From Cloacibacterium normanense (lineage in GTDB: Bacteria > Bacteroidota > Bacteroidia > Flavobacteriales > Weeksellaceae), in assembly GCF_002943105.1 (NCBI RefSeq), contig NZ_PTPZ01000003.1, positions 432,010-496,009 on the forward strand: DNA of 64,000 nucleotides, given 5' to 3'. Below the pieces are notes generated by a model. That model was not told where the DNA came from. It did no database searches and was given only the letters and a program-made list of their open reading frames with translations. This document shows positions 33,055 through 41,192 of the stretch, in pieces. A program made the translations under genes and the position numbers. Within the stretch, counting starts at the first letter, position 1, and each line of letters opens with the position of its first letter.

Positions 33055-33870
33055 TTAAAGAGGCATTACACTGTTGTTCTGATGTTGTAGATATTGATAA
33101 GCACACAGAAATTCACGGTGCACTTCCTTTTCAGACAGTTGAAGCTCTTGGGCGATTACCGAGAAAGAAGTTTTTTGCTCAAATCTTCTTTTCAAAATTT
33201 CAAGTTGCTGAGGACTAATTTTATCCCTTGGCTGTTCCTGCGCAGATACCTTTTCCTTAGGCGGTTCAAATCCACTGCCTTTAATAATCTTTCTAAGGTC
33301 TTGGATGGCGTTGTTCACCTCATTGCTAATTTGGGTTACACTGCTTCCCATAGCCTCGGCGATGGGTTTATACTGAAAGCCATATTCCAAACAGAGTTCT
33401 AAGAGGTGTTTTCTTTTAGAATCTAGAACGTTCAATACCTTCTTCACTTCATCCAGTCTTTTTTGTTCCGCTTCTTGTTGATGGAGATGCTCTTTATCGT
33501 GTGCAGGGTCGTAACCAGCCAGATAATCCTGATAGTTCTCGTAGCGTTCTAAGGAGTTGATAAGCTTTGCGAATTTATTTCTGGGAGACTTGTAATAGGA
33601 GAGGCACTCTCTTTTCAAAACAAAACGTAGAAAACCCAAAATATGACCCGGACTTTCTATGGCATCACGGTGCAACCAAAGTTTAAGAAAAACATCCTGC
33701 ACTAGCGTTTCCACCACAAAATCATCCTCTAGCATTTGTTTCCCATGCCAGAAGAGAAGTCTTTGGTAGCGAGCATATATAGGAGCTAAAGAATGGGGAT
33801 CGCCTTTTTTCAGCAGTGAATAAAGCTGGTGGTCGTTCAGGGTTCGGGGCAAAGAATTTGTTCTTTTCAT
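33055..33870 (-). CDS. ECF-like RNA polymerase sigma factor coupled to the Cas12f-like protein
   Basis: A 271-residue sigma70-family protein, about 80 residues longer than usual ECF factors. Region 2 is at about 25-92 (LAPIYARYQRLLFWHGKQML, ETLVQDVFLKLWLHRD, FLRFVLKREC). Region 4 is at about 140-196 (LDSKRKHLLELCLEYGFQYK, PIAEAMGSSVTQISNEV). A linker and a second HTH-like segment (219-262, SPQQLEILKRRFEQ, FSVIAQELQLSEKEVHREF) follow. There is no anti-sigma gene next to it. The stop codon is one base from the Cas12f-like start, so both proteins are made together. Recruitment to promoters by the Cas12f-like partner, not by -35 reading alone, is the likely mode (inference). Confidence 0.85.
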   Translation of the reverse strand: MKRTNSLPRTLNDHQLYSLLKKGDPHSLAPIYARYQRLLFWHGKQMLEDDFVVETLVQDVFLKLWLHRDAIESPGHILGFLRFVLKRECLSYYKSPRNKFAKLINSLERYENYQDYLAGYDPAHDKEHLHQQEAEQKRLDEVKKVLNVLDSKRKHLLELCLEYGFQYKPIAEAMGSSVTQISNEVNNAIQDLRKIIKGSGFEPPKEKVSAQEQPRDKISPQQLEILKRRFEQKTSFSVIAQELQLSEKEVHREFLCAYQYLQHQNNSVMPL

Positions 33871-33959
33871 AAGCAGTGTGTTTTAGGGGGAAGAAACTGC
33901 TTCGATCATAAAGATGAATTCTTGGCACTTTCATACACACTTGCTACATCTTGCCCAAT

Positions 33960-34075
33960 AGAAAAGGCGTGGAACTCAACTTACCGACCGGTGGTACTGG
34001 CATACCAAGCAACGATAAGCGAGCCCACGCCAAGGTCGTGGGCACATTTACTTATCCTCTCGTTGCTTTTTTGAA
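33960..34075. promoter_or_regulatory. Structured leader region upstream of the sigma gene, with possible guide target
   Basis: Hairpins TGGTA-CTGGCA-TACCA (33992-34007) and GCCCACG-CCAAGGT-CGTGGGC (34023-34043) are present. The second sits inside an outer stem GCAACG/CGTTGC plus ATAAG/CTTAT (34009-34066) followed on the plus strand by T6. So it is a plus-strand terminator-like structure and, on the minus strand, a structured leader. The minus-strand sequence GGCGTGGGCTC (34031-34021) matches the putative guide at 10 of 11 bases. Confidence 0.5.
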
Positions 34076-34135
34076 AAGTGCCAGTTTTCCAGTCGAGAAT
34101 CTAAGCAATAGCTTCTATATTTCTTTAAACTATCG

Positions 34136-34169
34136 CAAAATTACATATATACATTGTAATTTTTACAAA
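34136..34169 (-). promoter_or_regulatory. Promoter of the sigma/Cas12f-like operon
   Basis: The minus-strand box TAATTTTG (34136-34143) matches TAnnTTTG exactly, with TTTG at 34166-34169, 22 bases upstream. Transcription would start near 34129 and give a leader of about 260 nt before the sigma ATG at 33870. Confidence 0.5.
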
Positions 34170-34187
34170 TATAAACAAAATAATTCA

Positions 34188-34214
34188 ATTACGGTCGTTC
34201 GACCGTAATTTTTT
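34188..34214. promoter_or_regulatory. Hairpin at the start of the XRE gene
   Basis: 9-bp arms ATTACGGTC / GACCGTAAT around GTTC, then T6, ending one base before the XRE ATG. It may be an operator for the XRE protein or a terminator for plus-strand transcription from the sigma leader region. Confidence 0.5.
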
Positions 34215-34215
34215 A

Positions 34216-34473
34216 ATGATAAAATATTTCTTTTGTTATGTGATTGACATAAACGAGAAAATCTGTAATTATATAACCAAAAATTGGTTAATTCCTTGGC
34301 TTAAAGAAAATAAGTCTCAGAACTCTTTTGCTAAAAATCATGATATTGAAGAAAGTACTGTAAGAAAAATTAAAAGTGATACTACTTACAGAATTCCTGT
34401 TGAAACACTTTATAAAATCTGTAAGGCGAGAAAAATTACTCTTGAACAATTTTTTAAACTCATAAATGAATAA
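34216..34473 (+). CDS. XRE-family helix-turn-helix protein
   Basis: An 85-residue protein. The HTH is at about residues 35-80 (NSFAKNHDIEESTVRKIKSD, then IPVETLYKICKARKITLEQF), the XRE/Cro pattern. It is divergent from the sigma/Cas12f-like operon, and its start codon abuts a perfect hairpin. It could repress that operon, itself, or both. Alternatively it is a passenger of the accessory region. Confidence 0.75.
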   Translation: MIKYFFCYVIDINEKICNYITKNWLIPWLKENKSQNSFAKNHDIEESTVRKIKSDTTYRIPVETLYKICKARKITLEQFFKLINE

Positions 34474-34538
34474 AACACCAACGAGAGTTAGTGTTTTTTA
34501 TTTTTTAAATAGAGTATGTTAGCTGTAGTTACAATTTT

Positions 34539-35498
34539 CTATTCATTATTATACTCATCATAAATCGGATTTTGTTCTAAGTATAATGCTTCAATTGAAT
34601 CGTAATCATCAGGATGGATAAGCTCAAAATATGCTTCAGGGCTATAAATTCTTCTTCTTGTAAAATAATTCGCCAGGTCTGCTGCAGCTAAAGAACTGTA
34701 ACCATTTAATTTTAAATCACAAGCTTTGCAAACAAATTTTGTAGGTAACATACTTTGACGCACTACAATTTCACCATCTATTGTTTGAACATTCTCTTTT
34801 CCATAAGGTTCTCCAGAAATTGTTGCTTTACATCCACAAGCGGGACATTCCACACGATGATGTCCAGAAATAACTAAAGCATTGCTATGTTTCTCTGCTT
34901 CTATTTTTTTAGCTTCTTTTTCTTCTTCTGATTTTTCTTCAAATACTTTTGTATGTGCTGCAATTGAGGATTTAGTTTGATTTATTGTTTCTTTTTCCGC
35001 TTCTTCAATTATCAATTCTGCTTCTTGTTTAATTTCATCTTCAAATAGTGAATCTAAACTTTCACCTTGTGCTTCACAAAGTATTTTACAGCTTTTGAAA
35101 AATCCTGCAATCCAATATTGTGTTGGATATTCGCCAAAAGCATTTCCTCCCGTATGTAATTCCTCATTTCGCTGATTAATTATTGCTGAACATGTTTTAA
35201 ATTCACTATCAGTAAACTCTTTAATTAATGTTTGACATAAACTTAAAACCTGTGCAGTTCCGATAGATATTTTTCTGCTTTTTGGAGAGCCAAGACTCAA
35301 TGCATGTAATAGATTTTGATGATCTCGATGTGGTTCTGCCAATAAAGTTGGAGATACATTTGAAACAGCAGATCTAAGCAATAATTCTAATCCCATTGCA
35401 CACCATAATCCAAAAAAGGGTTCTTCACGGTCTTGTTCAAAAGCTTTTTCAAAATATAATGAAGCTTTTGCAAATAAAGGTTCTCTATCCCAACTCAT
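34539..35498 (-). CDS. HEPN-like protein with C-terminal zinc ribbon
   Basis: A 319-residue protein. The N-terminal 150 residues are helical and contain Arg110-Asn-Glu-Glu-Leu-His115, the R-x4-H motif of HEPN ribonucleases (INQRNEELHTG). A charged helical linker (155-205) follows. A zinc ribbon with Cys218-x2-Cys221 and Cys257-x2-Cys260 comes next, then a short tail. HEPN RNases occur in toxin and antiphage systems. It starts one base after the dioxygenase gene, so the two form one unit. The function is inferred from the motif only. Confidence 0.6.
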   Translation of the reverse strand: MSWDREPLFAKASLYFEKAFEQDREEPFFGLWCAMGLELLLRSAVSNVSPTLLAEPHRDHQNLLHALSLGSPKSRKISIGTAQVLSLCQTLIKEFTDSEFKTCSAIINQRNEELHTGGNAFGEYPTQYWIAGFFKSCKILCEAQGESLDSLFEDEIKQEAELIIEEAEKETINQTKSSIAAHTKVFEEKSEEEKEAKKIEAEKHSNALVISGHHRVECPACGCKATISGEPYGKENVQTIDGEIVVRQSMLPTKFVCKACDLKLNGYSSLAAADLANYFTRRRIYSPEAYFELIHPDDYDSIEALYLEQNPIYDEYNNE

Positions 35499-35499
35499 A

Positions 35500-36135
35500 T
35501 TAATTAATGTAAATTCTTTTAAGTTTTCTATTTATTGAACTGTTGACTGCATTTCTACTATGCAAAAATTTCCAATTATCTACAATGACTAATTTCCCTT
35601 TAGTCCAATTAATTTCTATTGGAGTTAAGTCTATAAATATTTTTTTTAATACTACATCAATGCGTTTTGCAGATTTGTTTAATGGCTTCATACAACATTC
35701 ATCATATCTAATGATGAACTCACTTTGGAAAGGTTTATATAATAGACTTAAAAAGTTATTATTTGGTGTCTGCACACCATAAATTGCTTTGAAAATATCT
35801 TTTTTATATGTTTCATCTAAATTATCAAGAACAGATGAAAAATTTAATAAAAGAGTGGGACAGTCATTTGTTTCTTCGGAAAAAAGAGCCATATACTTAA
35901 CTGGGTTATTTAAAAAAGCTGTGTCAGTATGAAATGGGAATTTATTCAATCCGAAATTTTTGCTAAAAGATAGGCTTTTTGCATCTTTTGATTCTTTAGG
36001 AGTCAGTATATCAATTAAATTTCCATTTGGATGTGGTATAATCTTTCCAAAATTTTCACATATTTCAATTAATTGCTTTTCAGAATTAATATCTTGAAAC
36101 TCAATCCAACCTTTATTTTGAAGCGTGCTTTTCAT
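35500..36135 (-). CDS. TauD/TfdA-like Fe(II)/2-oxoglutarate dioxygenase
   Basis: A 211-residue jelly-roll enzyme. His69-Thr-Asp71 (FPFHTDTAF) and the distal His192 (FLHSRNAV) form the iron triad. Arg203 or Arg207 near the C-terminus would hold 2-oxoglutarate. The family hydroxylates small molecules such as taurine or amino-acid derivatives. This copy is short and sits with a HEPN/zinc-ribbon gene in an accessory island, so a role in modifying an RNA, nucleotide or protein is possible. That last point is speculation. Confidence 0.75.
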   Translation of the reverse strand: MKSTLQNKGWIEFQDINSEKQLIEICENFGKIIPHPNGNLIDILTPKESKDAKSLSFSKNFGLNKFPFHTDTAFLNNPVKYMALFSEETNDCPTLLLNFSSVLDNLDETYKKDIFKAIYGVQTPNNNFLSLLYKPFQSEFIIRYDECCMKPLNKSAKRIDVVLKKIFIDLTPIEINWTKGKLVIVDNWKFLHSRNAVNSSINRKLKRIYIN

Positions 36136-36146
36136 TTGTAATTACA

Positions 36147-36400
36147 GCTAACGGTTTAGTGGCTTTGCGAAGTTCCCTTTCAGGAAGATATTCTTCCAAA
36201 GAAAGGGTATTTTGCAAAAACCTATATGCAAATTGCATAACTCAAATATACAAAAACTTGTATAAAAGTTATACTTTACCCAATAGTAAATACGCTAAGT
36301 ATTAATTAAAAAATAAACCTCTTTAAAATTGCTTTAAAAGAGGTTGCTTTTTATGTTTATGTTTTAAAAAAAAGAGTTGTGCAACGATTACCCACGTTGT
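36147..36400. repeat. Composite cassette-boundary repeat, copy 1
   Basis: The alpha part (36147-36240) begins GCTAACGG and contains CCTTTCAGGAAGA...TCTTCCAAAGAAAGGG, an imperfect hairpin. The gamma part (36308-36400) has the AACCTCTTT/AAAGAGGTT hairpin and the GAGTTGTGCAACGATTACC core. It lies between two minus-strand accessory genes. Confidence 0.7.
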
Positions 36401-36413
36401 GAATAGGCTTTGA

Positions 36414-37526
36414 TTATATTATTTTTTTTATATACTCTGAAGTCCCATATTCAAATTCTGAAACTTCTCTTCCAAAAAATTGTTTAAAGCCTTTAATTAA
36501 ACTATTATAAACTTCAGGATTGTTCGGATTTTTCCAATTCACTACTTCAATCTCTGTATCATTGTCGACCATTCTAGATAATAGCTGTCTCATTTCAAAG
36601 TCAGCTTGGGGAAGAGAATAACCTATGAAAACAATTTTCTTAGCTTCAGAAAGTTCAATGCCTGCATTTTGCCAAATAATTTTATATTGTGGATTTGATA
36701 GATCTTTTAAAAACGTAGGCATAATTAGATTAGCATTCAAATTGTGAGAACTAAGCTTTCCAAAATTATTATTGCAATGTGTACAAGATGGTTTCTCAAT
36801 ATCTGAAAAAGGATTCATTGCTATTTTTTGATTAAATTTAACATAGATCCTATGGCATCTTGGGCATTGAAGCCAATTTAAAGAACCGTGAAGTTTTAGT
36901 AATTTAACATTAAATCCTCCTTTTCCTAAAATTTCAAGTCCTGGTTTTACAGTCTCATCATTTTTATCATATGAACTAATATAACAGCAGTAGTCCACAA
37001 CACCTAATTCATTTGTTTTTTTGATTGCGTTGTAAATTGAATTATCCAATAATATATCCCAATTTGTACTAATAACAGAAACTAAATCTTTTTCTTTATA
37101 GTTATTTTTTGCCCTTTTTTTAGACTCATTTACGAGGTAAGTACCAAAATCATCAATATATTTTTTAGGTGAATTTTCTAAAATATGCTGTAACGCTTTT
37201 CCAATAAGTTCGAAAATTAAATTTCTTTTTTCTTTAAGTTGATTAACAGATAAATCTCTAAAAGACATATTGTTAATAATACAACTATCTAAAGGTGTAA
37301 AAATATCTTCAAGAGGTATTGTCGATTGTAATTCTTCTGGAATTCCCAATGTTTTTGATAAAAATTCTTTAAAATCTTCAATTTTTAGATTTGTGAAAAT
37401 ATTAGAATTCTCATTATGAATTCTAAAAATTTCACTTACCAATTTTTCTTGAGTTGGAGCTTGAGCTTCTACTGAAAAGCCAGCCCCCAATATGTAAACA
37501 ATTTTATTCTTTAATTTTTTTGCCAT
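36414..37526 (-). CDS. SIR2-like NAD-hydrolase-type protein with zinc finger
   Basis: A 370-residue SIR2-family protein. The NAD-binding start is ILGAGFS (residues 12-18). STNWDILLD and KLHGSLNWL are the conserved catalytic-side motifs. A four-Cys zinc module (CPRC ... CTHC) sits in the middle, and FIGYSLPQADFEM is the closing motif. Bacterial SIR2 proteins of this type often deplete NAD on phage infection. No partner gene is present; boundary repeats lie on both sides, so it is a single-gene cassette. Confidence 0.85.
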   Translation of the reverse strand: MAKKLKNKIVYILGAGFSVEAQAPTQEKLVSEIFRIHNENSNIFTNLKIEDFKEFLSKTLGIPEELQSTIPLEDIFTPLDSCIINNMSFRDLSVNQLKEKRNLIFELIGKALQHILENSPKKYIDDFGTYLVNESKKRAKNNYKEKDLVSVISTNWDILLDNSIYNAIKKTNELGVVDYCCYISSYDKNDETVKPGLEILGKGGFNVKLLKLHGSLNWLQCPRCHRIYVKFNQKIAMNPFSDIEKPSCTHCNNNFGKLSSHNLNANLIMPTFLKDLSNPQYKIIWQNAGIELSEAKKIVFIGYSLPQADFEMRQLLSRMVDNDTEIEVVNWKNPNNPEVYNSLIKGFKQFFGREVSEFEYGTSEYIKKII

Positions 37527-37549
37527 ATTTTAATTAAGTTTGTGTAAAA

Positions 37550-37775
37550 ACGGTTCGGCGGCTTTACGAAGTTTCCTTTCAGGAAGCTATGCTTCCATAG
37601 AAAGGGTATTTTTCAAAACCGCGTGATGTGTTAAGTCCACAAAGCTAGAGTACATCTGCGGATGTAATCCACTTACCCATTGCCGTAAAATTTTATTGTA
37701 AATGTGTTATAGATTTTAAGTTTTGCTTATTAGTTTTTACAAATTTAATAAAACAATGGATTATAAAATAATGTT
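37550..37775. repeat. Composite cassette-boundary repeat, copy 2
   Basis: Alpha part 37550-37620 (CGGTTCGGCGGCTTTACGAA, hairpin CCTTTCAGGAAGC...GCTTCC...GAAAGG, closing AAACC) and beta part 37683-37775 (CCGTAAAATTTTATTGTAAA, then TTATAGATTTTAAGTTTT). The rest of the gap to 38387 is AT-rich; short ORFs there look spurious and no RNA gene is evident. Confidence 0.7.
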
Positions 37776-38387
37776 TTCTGTTTTTTTAAATAGTTATTCT
37801 GTATTAAAAGAGAACTTTAATTTCTTTTATTAAAATGTTGTCAAAAGAAAGGAAATTAGAAATTTTTGAAGTAACAATTGATATAGTTAAGATGTAGTTT
37901 ATTTATTAAATTGTATAGTTCTTTTAGGACTATGAATCGTCGGGAGTTCCTACAGCAAAAGTTTGTTTTGGTATTTTTCATTAAATATTCTGATGGTAAG
38001 AAATGGTTTAGTTTTTTTTCTGCATTATATAGTGATACTACAATTTTACATTGCTTATCATTTTTCATTACGTTTACAAATTTAACTTTCTTATCATTCC
38101 GCAATTAATTATTGAAAAGTTTATTTTATTTAAAAAATCTAAATTCTTTTTGTAGAGATTATTGCTGCATGACAATCGTAACGCTTGATTGTAGTTCAGT
38201 AAATTAAAACACAATCTATTGTATTTTAATCTTGTTTTTTCTTAACTTAGTTCTTTTGAAAAGGCAATGACATTATTTGATTTACATTGAACTTTTAGTT
38301 CAATTTTCACTATATTTCAGTCAATACTTTTTCTAGAATTTTAGTAAAAGACTAAAGCTACAAATAAAACTAACCAATTATGAAAAC

Positions 38388-39431
38388 ATGGATAATCTAA
38401 AAGAAATACTTGCGACTCCTAAACAGGTGGGCCTTCTATTGGGAGCTGGAGTATCTAAAGCATGTGGCCTTCCAAATATTGAAGATATAACAAAAAAAGT
38501 AAAAGCTGGTATTACCAACGCAAAATTCAATGAACTAATTGACGCTACTGATACAGTAGAAAATATTTTAAACAAAACTCAACAACTTAAAGTGTTGCTT
38601 AATTCAGGAAAAGTTATAAACACACTCAAAGAGCAACATATAATTGATATTGAAAAAGAAATCAAAAAGACGATTTTCAAAGAACTTTCAATTGAAATAA
38701 ATACTGATAATTTCAATAAACTTGTTGTATGGTTGAATTTTATCAATAAAGACTATGAAAAAGAAATATTTACACTCAACTACGATTTATTAGTTGAACA
38801 AGCTTTGGAAAAAGTAAGTCTACCTTATTTTAGTGGATTTATAGGAAATGTAAAACCATTCTTTATAACTGACTCAGTTGATGATTTTCAAGGTTTATAT
38901 GTAAAACAAAGTTGGGTGAAACTATGGAAATTACATGGTTCTTTGAATTTCGTAAAAGGAGTTGACGATAGAATCTATATTGATAATGATAAGAATACAG
39001 CTTCAGAAAATCTTTTAATATATCCTTCAATGGACAAGTATTTATCTTCTAGGAGAGCTCCCTATATTTCATATTTAGATAGATTTCGAAAATACCTTAT
39101 TGACAAAGAAAAGATTCTATTTGTGTTAGGATACTCATTTGGTGATGATCATATTAATGAAGTTATTGTGAATGGTCTTAATAATAATCATCGCTTATCG
39201 ATAATTGCTTTTGCTTTTGATGAGGAAACCTATAAAAAAGGCATCACATTGCTTGGTGATTATCCTAACTTTTCAATCTACACTGATAAGAAAAAATTTT
39301 CTAATCGAAGAGACGGTTCATTTGATAGTTCTTCAAATATTGGTGATTTCAAAAATTTTGTCACATTGATTGATGAGATAACGTTTTCTAAACTAACGGT
39401 TACTGACCCAAAAACTACTCAAACTCCATGA
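38388..39431 (+). CDS. SIR2-domain effector of a SIR2-HerA defence system
   Basis: A 347-residue SIR2-like protein. GLLLGAGVSKACGLPN (15-30) is the NAD-binding loop, TLNYDLLVEQAL and LWKLHGSLNFV are the central motifs, and FVLGYSFGDDHINE is the closing motif. It has no zinc cysteines, unlike the SIR2 gene at 36414. The stop codon overlaps the HerA start by four bases. In known SIR2-HerA systems the two proteins form a large complex that degrades NAD and/or DNA during phage infection. Confidence 0.88.
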   Translation: MDNLKEILATPKQVGLLLGAGVSKACGLPNIEDITKKVKAGITNAKFNELIDATDTVENILNKTQQLKVLLNSGKVINTLKEQHIIDIEKEIKKTIFKELSIEINTDNFNKLVVWLNFINKDYEKEIFTLNYDLLVEQALEKVSLPYFSGFIGNVKPFFITDSVDDFQGLYVKQSWVKLWKLHGSLNFVKGVDDRIYIDNDKNTASENLLIYPSMDKYLSSRRAPYISYLDRFRKYLIDKEKILFVLGYSFGDDHINEVIVNGLNNNHRLSIIAFAFDEETYKKGITLLGDYPNFSIYTDKKKFSNRRDGSFDSSSNIGDFKNFVTLIDEITFSKLTVTDPKTTQTP

Positions 39432-41179
39432 TAAAAGAAAATAGTGGTAAAATAGGACAGGTAATTGAAGTTAATACCGAAAGAGTTATTGTTGAGATTA
39501 GCAATGAACTAGATAATTATAACATTATCCATAATGGTACATTATATCGTATTGGTCAGGTTGGTAGTTTCGTAAAAATTATCAATGGGCTCTCATGTGT
39601 TTATTGTGTTGTTGAATCGTTTTCCACTTACATGCAAACAGGTGATATCGCTATCAATAAAAAAGTACTTAACGTTTCATTGCTTGGATATAAAAATATA
39701 AAAGGAGAATTTGAAAGTGGAGCAAAGATTACTCCTAGTATAGCAGATTCCGTTTTTCTGATTGATGAAGATGACATTAATATAATATTCAAATCAGATG
39801 TAAAGTTTCCTATTGAGGTTGGCCGAAATTACTATTCTAATATACTTCCAGTATATTTAAATTTAAATGAATTTGTTCTAAAACATTCTTTGATAGTTGG
39901 TAGTACTGGTAGTGGAAAATCAAACACTGTAGCATATTTACTAAACAATATAACAACAGGATATAAAAGTTCAAGAATTATAATAATTGATATTCATGGT
40001 GAATACATGAAATATCTTGGAGAGAATGCAAATGAGTTTTCCATTTATGATCCAACAAAGAAATTAGTAATTCCATATTGGATGCTTGATTTTGATACAC
40101 TATGTAAATTGTTTGGATTAGGAACGAACTCTTCTGTTACTGATTTATTTCGTGACAGAATTCTGCAAATGAAGAAAGAGTTCGTGTATAAAGCTGCTGA
40201 ATTAAAGGATAAAATAAAATCTACAGACATAAATATCAATTCACCAATTCCATTCGATATAAAAAAGATTTGGTTTGAATTCTACAATAGAGGATATGGA
40301 ACTTTTGACAAGGTTACTAGGGAATACGGAGATTTTGTATATGCAAATGATGAACACAGAAATCCTTTAGTTGGTGATGCGGATAAAATGATTAAACCTC
40401 AGTTTGAGCCTTATTCAATGGGAATGAATCGACCATTCAAGTCAAATGAAGTTCAATATAAGAGTGTCGCTGATAATATAGAAAATAAAATCTGTAATGA
40501 GGACTTGAAATTTATATTCGGAGATGATGAGTATATAAAAGGCGATAAAAATATTGCTGAACTGATTGCTTCTTGGATTGAAAATGACAAACAGATAAGC
40601 GTATTAAATCTGAGTGGTATTCCATATAATATTCTGGATGTTGTTATTGGGGTACTTTCAAATTTATTGTTTGACACTATTTATTATACATTAAAAATTG
40701 ATGAAAAAAGATATGAGGGCCGCCCGCTATTAATATGCTATGAAGAAGCACATCGATATTTAAATGCTGGGACTCAAAATAGTTTTTCACAAAATGCAGT
40801 TGAGCGAATAATGAAAGAGGGAAGAAAATTTGGAATAGGTGCAATGATAATTTCTCAAAGACCAGTAGAAATACCTAACACTATTATATCTCAGGTAAGT
40901 ACTTTTATAGCTTTACGATTGACTAATAGTGAAGACCAATCAAGGATTATAAGTTTTGCGCCAAATAATTTCTCTATGTTTCTAAAATCATTACCCTCTT
41001 TAGGCAATGGCGATGCATTTGTAATAGGTGAATCAATGAAAATTCCGATGAAGGTAAAGATTCCATTACTAGATACTGTAAAGAATGTGAACTTTGTAGC
41101 CAAAATTGGTGCTTGGCAGCAAGATAAACCAAAGGATTTAAATTATAATGATACAATAATACGTTGGATGCAAAAATAA
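39428..41179 (+). CDS. HerA/FtsK-type ATPase of a SIR2-HerA defence system
   Basis: A 583-residue protein. An N-terminal HAS-barrel-like beta domain spans about 1-140. Walker A VGSTGSGKSN is near 157-166, IIIDIHGEY follows, and Walker B LLICYEEAHRYL is near 434-445. The sensor region GAMIISQRPVEIPNTIISQ and an arginine-rich end complete the HerA-type ATPase. It assembles as a hexamer on DNA and scaffolds the SIR2 subunit. It follows the SIR2 gene with a four-base overlap and is followed by a small KTSC gene. Confidence 0.92.
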   Translation: MIKENSGKIGQVIEVNTERVIVEISNELDNYNIIHNGTLYRIGQVGSFVKIINGLSCVYCVVESFSTYMQTGDIAINKKVLNVSLLGYKNIKGEFESGAKITPSIADSVFLIDEDDINIIFKSDVKFPIEVGRNYYSNILPVYLNLNEFVLKHSLIVGSTGSGKSNTVAYLLNNITTGYKSSRIIIIDIHGEYMKYLGENANEFSIYDPTKKLVIPYWMLDFDTLCKLFGLGTNSSVTDLFRDRILQMKKEFVYKAAELKDKIKSTDININSPIPFDIKKIWFEFYNRGYGTFDKVTREYGDFVYANDEHRNPLVGDADKMIKPQFEPYSMGMNRPFKSNEVQYKSVADNIENKICNEDLKFIFGDDEYIKGDKNIAELIASWIENDKQISVLNLSGIPYNILDVVIGVLSNLLFDTIYYTLKIDEKRYEGRPLLICYEEAHRYLNAGTQNSFSQNAVERIMKEGRKFGIGAMIISQRPVEIPNTIISQVSTFIALRLTNSEDQSRIISFAPNNFSMFLKSLPSLGNGDAFVIGESMKIPMKVKIPLLDTVKNVNFVAKIGAWQQDKPKDLNYNDTIIRWMQK

Positions 41180-41192
41180 AAAGGAGGTAATT

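Noticed and set aside
37856..38108. Overlapping short ORFs on both strands between the SIR2 genes
   Set aside because: AT-rich sequence gives open frames on both strands, the products look random, and no promoter or ribosome site supports either.
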